This document shows positions 26,544-35,329 of a stretch of 64,000 nt of DNA, piece after piece; the stretch's first letter is position 1, and each line of letters starts with the position of its first letter. This DNA is from Haloarcula amylolytica JCM 13557 (GTDB lineage Archaea > Halobacteriota > Halobacteria > Halobacteriales > Haloarculaceae). A model generated the notes under the pieces. That model was not told the origin of the DNA. It made no database searches and was given only the letters and a program-made list of their open reading frames with translations. A program made the translations under genes and the position numbers. The DNA lies in NCBI RefSeq assembly GCF_000336615.1, contig NZ_AOLW01000011.1:70441-134440 (forward strand), in the 5' to 3' direction.

Positions 26544-27128
26544 CTACGTCTGGGAGTACTCATCGACCCACTCCTGCAGCGTGATGCCCATCGTTGACTG
26601 CGTAATCGCGTTCGAGGACGCGGAGTTCGCACTCTTGACGAGTTCGGCTTCCAGTGTCCGCGTCGGAATCTCGCCGATAAAGTGCGGAATCGCTCGCTGG
26701 ACCGCCAGCGGACAGCCGACCTCGTGTGCGAGTGCATAGCCCGACAGGGAGTGTGGGACCTCTTCGGTTGCGTATCTCGGGTCCGGGTCGAGGAGCTTCT
26801 CGTCCTCGACGAAGTCGACGTACTCGTAGCACTTTCCGACGTCGTGGAGTAGTGTGGCTGCCACGATGACGTCCATATCGGGATCGGCACCGTGGAACTC
26901 CTGCTGCTCGATAGCGGATTCCCGTGCGATTCTGGTGACACCGCGGACGTGCCTGACGTTGGTTACCTCGTGGATGTTCCAGGCGTAGGGGATATCCGTA
27001 ATGTCGCGCCAGCCACCTCGGTCGAGCGCGAGTGTCCACGCCTCGATGACGTTGCTGCGGAGGCTGTCCGACGAGATGTAGTCGAGTTCCGGGAACGCCT
27101 CCGTGACTTGCTCCTCGTAGTCGGGCAT
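26544..27128 (-). CDS. HD domain-containing protein
   Basis: A 194-residue HD-superfamily protein beginning MPDYEEQVTEAFPEL. The first His is in NVRHVRGVTR and the HD pair is in ATLLHDVGKC, suggesting metal-dependent phosphohydrolase ancestry. The region where the last ligand Asp is expected reads LVKSANSAS, so an Asn may replace it; I am not certain of this alignment. The gene follows the tandem EthD gene after one base, so the two are co-transcribed. Relatives occur next to catabolic genes in haloarchaea; a substrate cannot be named. Confidence 0.82.
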   Translation of the reverse strand: MPDYEEQVTEAFPELDYISSDSLRSNVIEAWTLALDRGGWRDITDIPYAWNIHEVTNVRHVRGVTRIARESAIEQQEFHGADPDMDVIVAATLLHDVGKCYEYVDFVEDEKLLDPDPRYATEEVPHSLSGYALAHEVGCPLAVQRAIPHFIGEIPTRTLEAELVKSANSASSNAITQSTMGITLQEWVDEYSQT

Positions 27129-27129
27129 A

Positions 27130-27846
27130 CTACCCCTCGTCCTTGACGAGCTGTTCCTGGCCGATAAACCGGGGCCGCTCGTCGATAGCCAAGAAGTTAT
27201 CCACGTCCTCGCGGGCCGCTTTCGCTTTCCCTCTGTCAGGCGCGTAATCCCGCGATCCTTCGCTGCCGAGCGCGTCGTATAGCTTCTCGAGGTCGTCAAA
27301 GTAGAGCTCGGCGACGCCGTCGAACTCGGCGTTCTCGGGGTCAGTGGGGATGACCGTATTGTACTTGACGACGCCCTCGATCTCACGGGCGATCGGCGTA
27401 TGGTTGGTCTGCCAGTAGTCGACGAACTCATCGTGTGTCATGTCGTCCTGCCGGACGAGAAACGCCGAGTGCTTGTAGAGGCCATCGGTGTCGCCGTCGA
27501 CCTCGTCTTTCTGGACGATCTCCTCGCCGATAATACGCGGCCGCTCCTCGACAGCAAGGAAGTTGTTCACGTCCTCGCGGGCCTTCGCGGCGACCGCTTT
27601 CGTGGGGTCATAGTCACGGGAGCCGGGACTACCCAGCGCCTCGTGCAGGTCCGCAAGCGTCTCGAAGTACAGCTCCGCCAGTCCGTCGAATTCGGCGTGT
27701 GCTGGTTCTGTTGGAAGGACTTGCTGGTAGCGAACCACGCCCTCGATGTCCTTCGCGATCGGCGTATGATTGGTCTGCCAGTAGTCGACGAACTCCTCGT
27801 GAGACATATCGTCCTGTCTGACTAACAGGGCTACGTGCTTGTACAT
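27130..27846 (-). CDS. Tandem EthD-domain protein
   Basis: About 238 residues with two EthD domains, residues about 1-115 and 122-238. The halves are near copies: each has YKH, LVRQDDM(S/T)H(E/D)EFVDYWQ, NHTPIA, IEGVV, and ends NFLA(V/I)(D/E)ERPR. Two such domains in one chain would mimic the homodimer made by single-domain EthD proteins. I chose the third of three closely spaced ATG codons (27855, 27849, 27846) since MYKHVALL matches the start of single-domain relatives. It heads a two-gene unit with the HD protein. Confidence 0.85.
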   Translation of the reverse strand: MYKHVALLVRQDDMSHEEFVDYWQTNHTPIAKDIEGVVRYQQVLPTEPAHAEFDGLAELYFETLADLHEALGSPGSRDYDPTKAVAAKAREDVNNFLAVEERPRIIGEEIVQKDEVDGDTDGLYKHSAFLVRQDDMTHDEFVDYWQTNHTPIAREIEGVVKYNTVIPTDPENAEFDGVAELYFDDLEKLYDALGSEGSRDYAPDRGKAKAAREDVDNFLAIDERPRFIGQEQLVKDEG

Positions 27847-27870
27847 CATCAGCACATTTCTGACCTATGA

Positions 27871-27880
27871 ATATAAAAGC
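27871..27880 (-). promoter_or_regulatory. TATA-like promoter of the EthD-HD unit
   Basis: On the minus strand GCTTTTATAT lies about 25-35 bases before the candidate start codons of the tandem EthD gene, the usual distance for leaderless haloarchaeal transcripts. Confidence 0.5.
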
Positions 27881-27953
27881 TAACGCTGTCGTCTATCAGA
27901 TTAGTTAGGTCAGTAAAGATTAATGTACGCGTGACGCCGAAGACTGAACCGAT

Positions 27954-29315
27954 ATGGAGTCAGTAAACCCAGCCACGGGTGAGCGGCTAGACGTGTATGA
28001 CCCGGATGATGACGACACAGTCGAACGAAAACTGGACCGAGCCGCATCGACGTTCGAGGAATGGCGTGATGTCCCGTTGCGTGAGCGCGAGCAATTGCTT
28101 GTAAACGCCGGCGAGGTCCTCCGGGAGAACAAACAGCGGTACGCAGAGCTGATGACCCGGGAGATGGGCAAACCCATCACTCAGGCCGTCGCTGAAGTCG
28201 AAAAGTGTGCCTGGGCGTGTGACCACTACGCTGAATACGCGCACAAATATCTCTCCGATGAGCACCACCCCAGCCCGCCGGGGACAGAAGTAAAGACGGT
28301 CCACGACCCGCTCGGGCCGGTACTCGCGGTGATGCCCTGGAACTACCCGTTCTGGCAGGTCGTTCGCTTTGCCGCGCCCTATCTCACTGCCGGCAACGTC
28401 GGCCTCCTCAAACACGCCTCGAACGTTCCCGGGTGTGCGCTCGCGCTCGAAGAGGTGTTTACCGAAGCGGGCTATCCCGAAGGCGCATTCCAAACGTTGT
28501 TGGTCGGCTCTAGCGACATCGACGGCGTTCTCGCAGACGACCGCGTTCGCGCGGCGACGCTTACCGGAAGTGGTCCCGCTGGTCGTGCCGTCGCCGAAAC
28601 AGCCGGTGAACATCTGAAAAAGACCGTGCTGGAACTCGGTGGGTCCGACCCGTTTATCGTCCTCGACGACGCGGACCTCGATGCTGCCGTTGAGACTGGG
28701 GTACAAGCACGGATACTCAACGGCGGACAATCGTGCATTGCCGCCAAGCGCTTCATCGTTCACACAGACGTCTACGATGAGTACGTTGATCGGCTCGTCG
28801 CTGCCTTCGAAAACCTCACTGTCGGCGACCCGATGGCCGACGAAACCGACGTCGGCCCGCAGGCTGATCCGGACCTCATGGCCGAACTCCACGAACAAGT
28901 ACGGGACAGCGTTGCCGACGGTGCAACGGTGCTGACTGGCGGCGAACCGCTTGACCGGCCCGGGGCCTTCTACCCGCCGACAGTACTGACTGACGTTCCT
29001 TCAGGGTGCCCTGCTGACACCGAGGAGACGTTCGGCCCAGTGGCGACCGTCTACGAGGTCGCCGATGCGGAGGAAGCGATTGCAGTCGCGAACGACACCC
29101 GTTTCGGGCTGGGTGCGAGCCTCTGGACTGCGGACAGGGAACGCGGCCAGCGTCTGGCACGAGAGGTCTCCGCGGGCTGTGTCTACATCAACGAGATGAC
29201 CAAATCAGATCCGCGGGTTCCGTTCGGCGGCATCAAAGACGCCGGCTACGGCCGTGAACTCTCGGAGATGGGAATCAAAGAGTTCGTCAACAAAAAGACG
29301 GTCTGGGTCGAATAA
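27954..29315 (+). CDS. NAD(P)-dependent aldehyde dehydrogenase (succinate-semialdehyde dehydrogenase-like)
   Basis: A 453-residue aldehyde dehydrogenase that oxidises an aldehyde to its acid. It begins with SVNPATGERLDVY, has PWNYPFWQ and LLKHASNVP of the cofactor site, Glu227 in LELGGSDPFIVL and catalytic Cys261 in GGQSCIAAKRF. The short N terminus and overall pattern are those of the GabD/Sad group. It is divergent from the EthD gene and 130 bases before the F420:NADP oxidoreductase gene. The aldehyde could come from the ThDP decarboxylase-like enzyme at 36354, but that is a guess. Confidence 0.92.
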   Translation: MESVNPATGERLDVYDPDDDDTVERKLDRAASTFEEWRDVPLREREQLLVNAGEVLRENKQRYAELMTREMGKPITQAVAEVEKCAWACDHYAEYAHKYLSDEHHPSPPGTEVKTVHDPLGPVLAVMPWNYPFWQVVRFAAPYLTAGNVGLLKHASNVPGCALALEEVFTEAGYPEGAFQTLLVGSSDIDGVLADDRVRAATLTGSGPAGRAVAETAGEHLKKTVLELGGSDPFIVLDDADLDAAVETGVQARILNGGQSCIAAKRFIVHTDVYDEYVDRLVAAFENLTVGDPMADETDVGPQADPDLMAELHEQVRDSVADGATVLTGGEPLDRPGAFYPPTVLTDVPSGCPADTEETFGPVATVYEVADAEEAIAVANDTRFGLGASLWTADRERGQRLAREVSAGCVYINEMTKSDPRVPFGGIKDAGYGRELSEMGIKEFVNKKTVWVE

Positions 29316-29447
29316 CCGTTCGCGTTTTCAACTGGGTGGTCTTCACATTGCTGACGCGCTCGGCTCTCGTCTGCCAGCATCAACTACGATCCAGCGGTTC
29401 GCGCGATAGAACAAACCTTCTTGTTTCAAGGGACATTATGCAAGCGC

Positions 29448-30119
29448 ATGGAGTTAGCAATACTGGGCGGTACTGGTGACATCGGTGAGGGACTCGCGAT
29501 GCGGTTTGCCTCGGACACGGACCATACGATTACGATCGGCTCACGGGACGCTGCAAAAGCCACCGACCGGGCGAGCGCGTACGAAGAACGACTGTCCGAT
29601 CACGGCGTCGAGACTGGAATCAACGGGACAGACAACAGTAGCGCCGCGGCCGGTGCAGACGTGGTTATCCTGGCTATTCCGCCACACCACGTCGGCGATA
29701 CGGTTGAAGCACTGACTGCGGATGACGTGCTCTCGGACCAACTGCTCATCAGCCCTGCCGTCGGGATGAACGGCGACGGGGATGGGCTCCACTACCGACC
29801 GCCGTCGACGGGAAGCGTAACTGAGTTTGTCGCGGAGCGGGCCCCTGAATCGGTTCCAGTGGCCGGCGCGTTCCATAACCTCGCCGCGGACCGGCTAGCG
29901 GATCTGGAGGCCACGCTCGATGTGGATACGCTAGTGGTCGCGGACGACCCGGCGGTCAGTGAACGAGTCGTGGCGCTAACCGATGACCTGGCGGGCGTCC
30001 GACCGATCCCTGCTGGGCCGCTTTCGAACGCCGCGGAAGTCGAGAGTCTGACGCCGCTGCTCATCAACATCGCTCGATACAACGAGGATATGCACGATGT
30101 CGGTGTGAGCTTTACGTAG
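29448..30119 (+). CDS. npdG: F420H2:NADP oxidoreductase (NpdG/Fno-like)
   Basis: A 223-residue enzyme with an N-terminal Rossmann motif (AILGGTGDIGEGLAMRFA), GSRDAAKA for NADP preference, and ILAIPPHHV, all features of F420-dependent NADP reductase, which moves hydride between F420 and NADP. I chose ATG 29448 since the glycine-rich motif starts 5 residues later. Located on the same strand after an aldehyde dehydrogenase and near an LLM-family (often F420-dependent) oxidoreductase. It is convergent with the acyl-CoA synthetase gene. Confidence 0.87.
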   Translation: MELAILGGTGDIGEGLAMRFASDTDHTITIGSRDAAKATDRASAYEERLSDHGVETGINGTDNSSAAAGADVVILAIPPHHVGDTVEALTADDVLSDQLLISPAVGMNGDGDGLHYRPPSTGSVTEFVAERAPESVPVAGAFHNLAADRLADLEATLDVDTLVVADDPAVSERVVALTDDLAGVRPIPAGPLSNAAEVESLTPLLINIARYNEDMHDVGVSFT

Positions 30120-30232
30120 ACGCCGGCCGCGCTTCCGTCCGCCGCCGCGGTTCGATAGTATCGTAGCGAGATCGGCGACGTCCTCGCGTTTGCCTGTATC
30201 TGTAAACAGTCGCAACCAGGTCGGGAATTATC

Positions 30233-32233
30233 TCATCGCGCGTTGTCGATTTCGTCGATCGCGTCGGGGTTTTCGATACTCGAGAGGTCCCCCAGTGCTG
30301 CCCCCTCGTAGACGTTCTGAACGATTCGCCGGACAATCTTTCCCGACTGGGTCTTCGGGAACGCGTCGACGAAGTGGAGTTCACGCGGTCGGAACGGCTT
30401 GCCGAGCGCAGTCCCGACCTGCGTCCGCAACGTCTCGCGAAGCTCGTCTGATTCCTCGTACCCCTCGTTGCAGATGACGTATGTGACGACCGCGGTCCCC
30501 TTCGTTTCGTCGTCCGCACCGATCGCAACAGCGGCGTTGACCGCATCGTGTTCGATGAGTGCGCTCTCGACCTCGGCCGGGCCGACCTTCCGGCCGGCGA
30601 CGTTGAGCACGTCGTCCGAACGACCGTGCAGGAACCAGAAACCGTCCTCGTCTTTCTGGGCCCAGTCGCCGTGGTCCCACATATCGCCGAACCGCGACCA
30701 GTACTCTTCGAGGTACCGCTCGTCACCGCTCCACAGCGATTTTGTCATCGACGGCGCTGACGACTGACAGACCAGATACCCCTTCTCGTTGGCTTCGGCG
30801 ACGGATTCCCCCTGTGCATCGACGACGTCGATGTCCATGCCGAGCGCCGGGCCGCCGAGCGTCCCCGGCTTCAGCGAATGCAGCGGCGTCGGCTGGAGGA
30901 AACAGCCGAAAATCTCCGTTCCCCCGGAGATGTTCATAATCGGTGTCGTCCCGCCGCCGACGTTCTCAAGGAACCACTCCCAGGAGTCCGGGTCCCACGG
31001 CTCACCGGTCGAACCCAGCAGGCGCAGCGTCGAGAGGTCGTGTCCCTCCAGCCACTCGTCGCCGTGTTTCTGTAGCGCACGGATTGCTGTCGGTGAAATT
31101 CCGAACACCGACAGATTGTGGGTGTCGATCAGCTCCCAGAACCGGTCCGGGTCTGGATAGTCGGGTGCCCCCTCGTACAGGAAGACGGTTCCACCGTGGG
31201 CGTGATTGCCGATTAGCGTCCACGGCCCCATCATCCAGCCGATGTCCGAGACCCAGAAAAAGCGGTCTGCGGGCTTGTGGTCGAACGAAAAGAAGATCTC
31301 CTTCGCCGGCTGGACGAGCCCGCCAGCGTGCGTGTGGACGATACCCTTGGGTTTGCCCGTTGTCCCGGACGAGTACAGCAGCATCGACTCGTGATCGGCG
31401 GGAAGGGACTGGGTCTCGTAGTCGGCAGACTGGGAACCGACTGCATCCGCCCACCATTCGTCACGAGCGGGGTCCCACGAGAGGGTTGATTCCCGAGAAC
31501 CTAGCCGATTGTAGACGATTGTGTGCTCGACGTGACCGGCCGCTTCGATAGCCTCGTCTGCGGCCGACTTCAGGTCGATTTCGCTTCCCCGGCGGTAGAA
31601 ACCATCACCGGTGAACAGGACTGAACACTCGGCGTCTTCGATGCGAGTTGCTGTCGCGTCGACCCCGAAGCCGGAGAAGATAGGGACGGCAATCGCACCC
31701 ACTTTGAAACAGCCGTACAGCAGTGGGACGATCTCCGGGACCATCGGCATGTACAGCCCGACGGTGTCGCCGGTTCCGACACCGCGCTCTTCGAGTGCAT
31801 TGGCGACTTGATTGGCCTGCTGGTGGAGTTCGTGATAGGTGACCTCACGGACGGTCCCGCCCTCGCCTTCCCAGATTGTCGCGACGGTATTTCGGTTCTC
31901 TGAGTCGGGGGCCGCGTGACGGTCGACGACGTTGTGAGCGATATTGAGTTCTCCACCGACGTACCAGTCCGTGAACTGCGGACCGTCTGTGTCATCGCGG
32001 ACTTGCTCGTACGCCTCGTAAAATTCCAGGTCGAGATAGTCGACTATCTCGTCCCAGAACCAGTCAAGTCCGGACGCCGGCTCACCGTCGATATCGGTGA
32101 CCGTCCGTCTGTGGAGTTCTTCGAAGGTCTCGATGCCGTGCGCTTGCATGAACGCGTAGACGTTGCTCTGGGTGACGAACGCCTCGCTCGGTTCGTACCG
32201 TACCTCCTCGAGTGCTGTGAGTGAGTCTGACAT
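30233..32233 (-). CDS. Acetyl-CoA synthetase-like AMP-forming acyl-CoA synthetase
   Basis: A 666-residue adenylate-forming ligase of the Acs type, converting a short carboxylic acid plus ATP and CoA to the acyl-CoA. P-loop LLYSSGTTGKPKGIVH, A5-type motif GDMWDHGDWAQ, hinge GRSDDVLNVAGRKV and the C-terminal lysine motif KTQSGKIVRR are intact. The N terminus (about 100 residues before the core) is of Acs length. I chose ATG 32233 (MSDSLTALEE). Its neighbours are a hotdog thioesterase upstream, so the acid is likely an intermediate of the local catabolic pathway; acetate or propionate use is equally possible. Confidence 0.9.
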   Translation of the reverse strand: MSDSLTALEEVRYEPSEAFVTQSNVYAFMQAHGIETFEELHRRTVTDIDGEPASGLDWFWDEIVDYLDLEFYEAYEQVRDDTDGPQFTDWYVGGELNIAHNVVDRHAAPDSENRNTVATIWEGEGGTVREVTYHELHQQANQVANALEERGVGTGDTVGLYMPMVPEIVPLLYGCFKVGAIAVPIFSGFGVDATATRIEDAECSVLFTGDGFYRRGSEIDLKSAADEAIEAAGHVEHTIVYNRLGSRESTLSWDPARDEWWADAVGSQSADYETQSLPADHESMLLYSSGTTGKPKGIVHTHAGGLVQPAKEIFFSFDHKPADRFFWVSDIGWMMGPWTLIGNHAHGGTVFLYEGAPDYPDPDRFWELIDTHNLSVFGISPTAIRALQKHGDEWLEGHDLSTLRLLGSTGEPWDPDSWEWFLENVGGGTTPIMNISGGTEIFGCFLQPTPLHSLKPGTLGGPALGMDIDVVDAQGESVAEANEKGYLVCQSSAPSMTKSLWSGDERYLEEYWSRFGDMWDHGDWAQKDEDGFWFLHGRSDDVLNVAGRKVGPAEVESALIEHDAVNAAVAIGADDETKGTAVVTYVICNEGYEESDELRETLRTQVGTALGKPFRPRELHFVDAFPKTQSGKIVRRIVQNVYEGAALGDLSSIENPDAIDEIDNAR

Positions 32234-32303
32234 TGGATTCAAGTGGCTGTGACAGTGTCCGGAAGCTGTGCAGTCGCTGCAGTCGAGCTACCGTCTAGTT
32301 GAG

Positions 32304-32693
32304 CTACCCCGTCTTGTAGACGCCGCGTGCGTCCGCGACCTGTGTGCCGTCTTCAGCGTACACGTCAACACTGACGACACCAACGTCTCCCCCGTGGCGA
32401 ACCACGTCCGCCTCCGCTCGGAGGTCACCTGTCCCGGCTTCGAGGTAGTCGATACGCATGTCGATGGTCGGCACCGGCTGGTCGACGAGGGACACGAGCG
32501 CGGCCCCGCCAACGGTGTCTGCGAGCGTGAATGTAACGCCGCCATGGGCCATTATCTGGTCTTCGTTCCACGACAGTTCTTCGCGCATTTCGATATGGCC
32601 TTCGGCGTACCCGTTGTCCACTGTGGTTATTTCGATATCGAGCAGGTCGGCAAACGGCATGTTCTCGAAGAACGCTTCGATGTCCATACTCAT
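32304..32693 (-). CDS. PaaI-family hotdog thioesterase
   Basis: A 129-residue hotdog-fold protein: NEDQIMAHGGVTFTLADTVGG corresponds to the PaaI active-site helix (HGG and the acidic residue of the following helix). It should hydrolyse acyl-CoA thioesters, often as a rescue enzyme in phenylacetate-type catabolism. It precedes the acyl-CoA synthetase gene by 70 bases on the same strand and probably shares its transcript. Confidence 0.85.
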   Translation of the reverse strand: MSMDIEAFFENMPFADLLDIEITTVDNGYAEGHIEMREELSWNEDQIMAHGGVTFTLADTVGGAALVSLVDQPVPTIDMRIDYLEAGTGDLRAEADVVRHGGDVGVVSVDVYAEDGTQVADARGVYKTG

Positions 32694-32853
32694 CTATTCG
32701 GTTCTTCACCTGGGGAAATAAGTATTGGTGTTCACAGGGGGCCGGACCACACGGGCGGCATCAAGGGAGTCCCCTGGCGCTCGTAGTGTCTCAGTCCCTT
32801 TGGCCCGGACTTCGTCTGGCGTCTCGCCGGTCACAGACACGATGTCCCAGTTC

Positions 32854-33858
32854 TCACCTGACCTTCGGCTGCACCTCTTCACCCAGCCGCCGGATACACT
32901 CGGCCATCTCCTGCGTTCCGGTTCCCGGGTGGTACGTCCGGAAGATGAAGTGAATGTCGTCGCCCAGCGCCTCGCGGTACGTTTCGAGTTCCGCCGTGAC
33001 TTGCTCGGGCGTCCCGAAGATAGCCTGTTCTTTGAGTTCCTGTTTGCGGTCTTCGTCCAGTTCCGCAACCGTCTCGCCGGAGAATATCTCCTCGTACCGG
33101 CGCTGGATGTAGAGGTAGCCGTCGCGCATCCGCTCCCACGCGTCCTCGCGGGAGTCGCCGACGAACCCATGCTGCAGGACATATACCTGAAAGTCGCCCT
33201 CGATATCCTCGTCGTCGCGGACGTTACGGATGTCCTCAACACGCTTGCGGACGCCACCGACTGACAGTGACGACGGGGCACACCATGCGTCGGCGGTTCG
33301 GGCGGCCCGCCGGACGGCAGGCCGCGACGCGCCACCGAGCATGAGCGGGACGTCGTGGGCAGGCTTCGGTGTCACAGTGACGTCCGACGAGATGTCGTGG
33401 AACTCCGGGTCGTAGTCGAGCGGCCCGTCAGACCAGGCCCCGCGAAGTGTGTTGACCGTATCGACTAGCCGCTCGGCCCGTTCGTCGTCAGGAATCCCGA
33501 AAGCGTCAAACTCGGAGACGTTGGAGCCAATCGCCAGCCCGAGCGTCGTGCGGCCACCGGATATCTGGTCCACCGTTGCGATATCCTCGGCGAGCCGGAT
33601 CGAATCGTACAGCGGCGCGAGTGCGATGCAGGACCCGATTTCGATGTCGTCGGTGACTGCGGCTAACGCCCCAAGCGCCGGCGTGACGCCCGATAGATAG
33701 TCGTCGTCGAGGAAGTGATGCTCTGAGACCCAGGCGCTATCGAGACCCGCATTGTCGATAACTTCCCCCAGTTCGAGCATTTCGTCGTAAATCTCGCTGG
33801 TTTCGCGGTCGTCGTCCGGGCGCTGCTGACAGGTAAACAGGCCTGTTCCCAGTTGCAT
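32854..33858 (-). CDS. LLM class flavin/F420-dependent oxidoreductase
   Basis: A 334-residue luciferase-like TIM-barrel protein: WVSEHHFLDDDYLSG, IEIGSCIALAPLYDSIRLAE and VDQISGGRTTLGLAIGSN are hallmark LLM segments, and LMLGGASRPAVRRAAR follows. Members use FMNH2 (monooxygenases) or F420 (dehydrogenases); GGASRPA at the phosphate-binding site does not settle which. Its neighbourhood contains an F420:NADP oxidoreductase gene, which would suit F420 use. It starts 86 bases downstream of the M24-fold gene on the same strand. Confidence 0.88.
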   Translation of the reverse strand: MQLGTGLFTCQQRPDDDRETSEIYDEMLELGEVIDNAGLDSAWVSEHHFLDDDYLSGVTPALGALAAVTDDIEIGSCIALAPLYDSIRLAEDIATVDQISGGRTTLGLAIGSNVSEFDAFGIPDDERAERLVDTVNTLRGAWSDGPLDYDPEFHDISSDVTVTPKPAHDVPLMLGGASRPAVRRAARTADAWCAPSSLSVGGVRKRVEDIRNVRDDEDIEGDFQVYVLQHGFVGDSREDAWERMRDGYLYIQRRYEEIFSGETVAELDEDRKQELKEQAIFGTPEQVTAELETYREALGDDIHFIFRTYHPGTGTQEMAECIRRLGEEVQPKVR

Positions 33859-33944
33859 AAATCCCCGTTACGGCGCGACCGACTTAACGGTAGTGGCGCG
33901 CCGGCACCCAAACAGTGCGTGAGACCGGCCGCGATGCCTGCCAG

Positions 33945-35213
33945 TCAGTAGTCGATCCGAGTGATCTCCGACACGGGCCACTCACTGAGGATTTCGACGC
34001 CGTTCTCACGGACGACGACCATCTCCTCTACGCGGACGCCCTGCCGCTCCGCGGGCTGCATCGTCTCGACAGCCATCGTCATGCCCTCCTCGATTTCAAT
34101 CGGGTGGTCCGGCGAGAGCCCGCGCCAGATGAGCGGCGTCTCGTAGAGCTGTAGCCCCAGCCCATGGGCCCAGTGGTTGGTCGTCATCTGCCAGAACTCG
34201 TCGGCGTCGTACCAGTCCATGTGCTCCCCCTCTCTGTCGGGGAAGCCCTTGCAGATCTCGTCGGTCGTGGCCCCCGGCTCGATTCGTTCGAGGACGTCGT
34301 AGAGGTCGTCACGCGCCTTTTCGTAGGCGTCTTTCTGTGCCTGCGTCGGTTCGCCCATGCTGAACGTTCGGTAGTAACAGGAGCGGTAGCCCAGGTAGCC
34401 GATGTTGTAGAAATCCGCGTAGACGAGGTCGTTCGGCCGGATCATTCGGTCGGTCGTGTTCGCCTGGTGTTTCGGCCAGGTGTTCGGACCAGCGGTCACG
34501 TAGCCACCCTGGGCCATCGCGCCGTGCCCCCAGAGTTCGCCGACCGCGTCGCCCCAGACTTCCGATTCGCGCTTGCCTGGCTTCGCACTCTCAGTAATCT
34601 TCTGGAAGCCCGCTTCACAGATGGCAGCGACCTGTCGCAGACACTCGACCTCGTCGCGGGTTTTGGTCTTCCGCGCGTCGAGCATGATGTCGGTCGCTGC
34701 ACTGGTGTCGACATCGACGCCGCGGTCCTCGAACTTCTGGATGAGCGTCCCGTTCCCCACGTCGATACCCATCGGCTCCCGGTCGACACCGTACTCCTCC
34801 ATGGCCGTGTACACCGTCTCGGCCATCTTGTCTTTGAGCCAGTCACGCGCGGAGGCGCTGCCTGACGCCCGGGGAACGTTGCCGAGTCCGGGACAGGCAT
34901 ACCGGATGTCGTCGAGCCAGGGACAGTTGAACCGCTGGTTCGATGCGTGGTCCGCAGTGTCCCAGTGGACTACGTCGCCGTCTTCGGTCAGGAGCGTGTA
35001 GTGATCTGCCCCGCTCCCACCGGTCATCGCCAGCCCAGTGACGTACCGGACATTCGGGTCATTGATAAGCAGCATCGACCCCAGTTCGGAGTCCTGCAGT
35101 CGGTCGAGGGCTCGCTCTTTGCGCTCGCGTCGCATCCGCTGGACGTCGATCCGCTCTTCCCAGTCGACGGCCATGGTGCCACGCGTTCCTTCCATGAAGT
35201 CGCGCTCGTACAT
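33945..35213 (-). CDS. M24-fold (pita-bread) protein, creatinase/DddP-like, metal site altered
   Basis: About 422 residues. The N-terminal creatinase-type domain has RMRRERKERALDRLQDSELG and LLINDPNVRYVTG; the C-terminal pita-bread domain has NHWAHGLGLQLYETP (His ligand), EEGMTMAVETMQP (Glu) and GVRVEEMVVV (Glu). At the place of the two metal Asp residues the sequence is YADFYNIGYLGYRSCYYRTF: the first Asp is kept but the Asp of the D..R(T/S) motif is Cys. Aminopeptidases of this family need both; creatinase uses the fold without metal, and DMSP lyase DddP is another non-peptidase member. Hence a lyase or amidinohydrolase is as likely as an aminopeptidase. The start is one of GTG 35228, ATG 35213 or ATG 35195. 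Confidence 0.8.
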   Translation of the reverse strand: MYERDFMEGTRGTMAVDWEERIDVQRMRRERKERALDRLQDSELGSMLLINDPNVRYVTGLAMTGGSGADHYTLLTEDGDVVHWDTADHASNQRFNCPWLDDIRYACPGLGNVPRASGSASARDWLKDKMAETVYTAMEEYGVDREPMGIDVGNGTLIQKFEDRGVDVDTSAATDIMLDARKTKTRDEVECLRQVAAICEAGFQKITESAKPGKRESEVWGDAVGELWGHGAMAQGGYVTAGPNTWPKHQANTTDRMIRPNDLVYADFYNIGYLGYRSCYYRTFSMGEPTQAQKDAYEKARDDLYDVLERIEPGATTDEICKGFPDREGEHMDWYDADEFWQMTTNHWAHGLGLQLYETPLIWRGLSPDHPIEIEEGMTMAVETMQPAERQGVRVEEMVVVRENGVEILSEWPVSEITRIDY

Positions 35214-35329
35214 CACCTGTGCGTACACGGAGGTCCCTAATCAAACACCGGGTTCACCCTGATACAATGAGGCAAACACGCTCGCAGCCACTCCTGTTCG
35301 GAAGCACGCACACAGCCGGCGGGCCAGTG

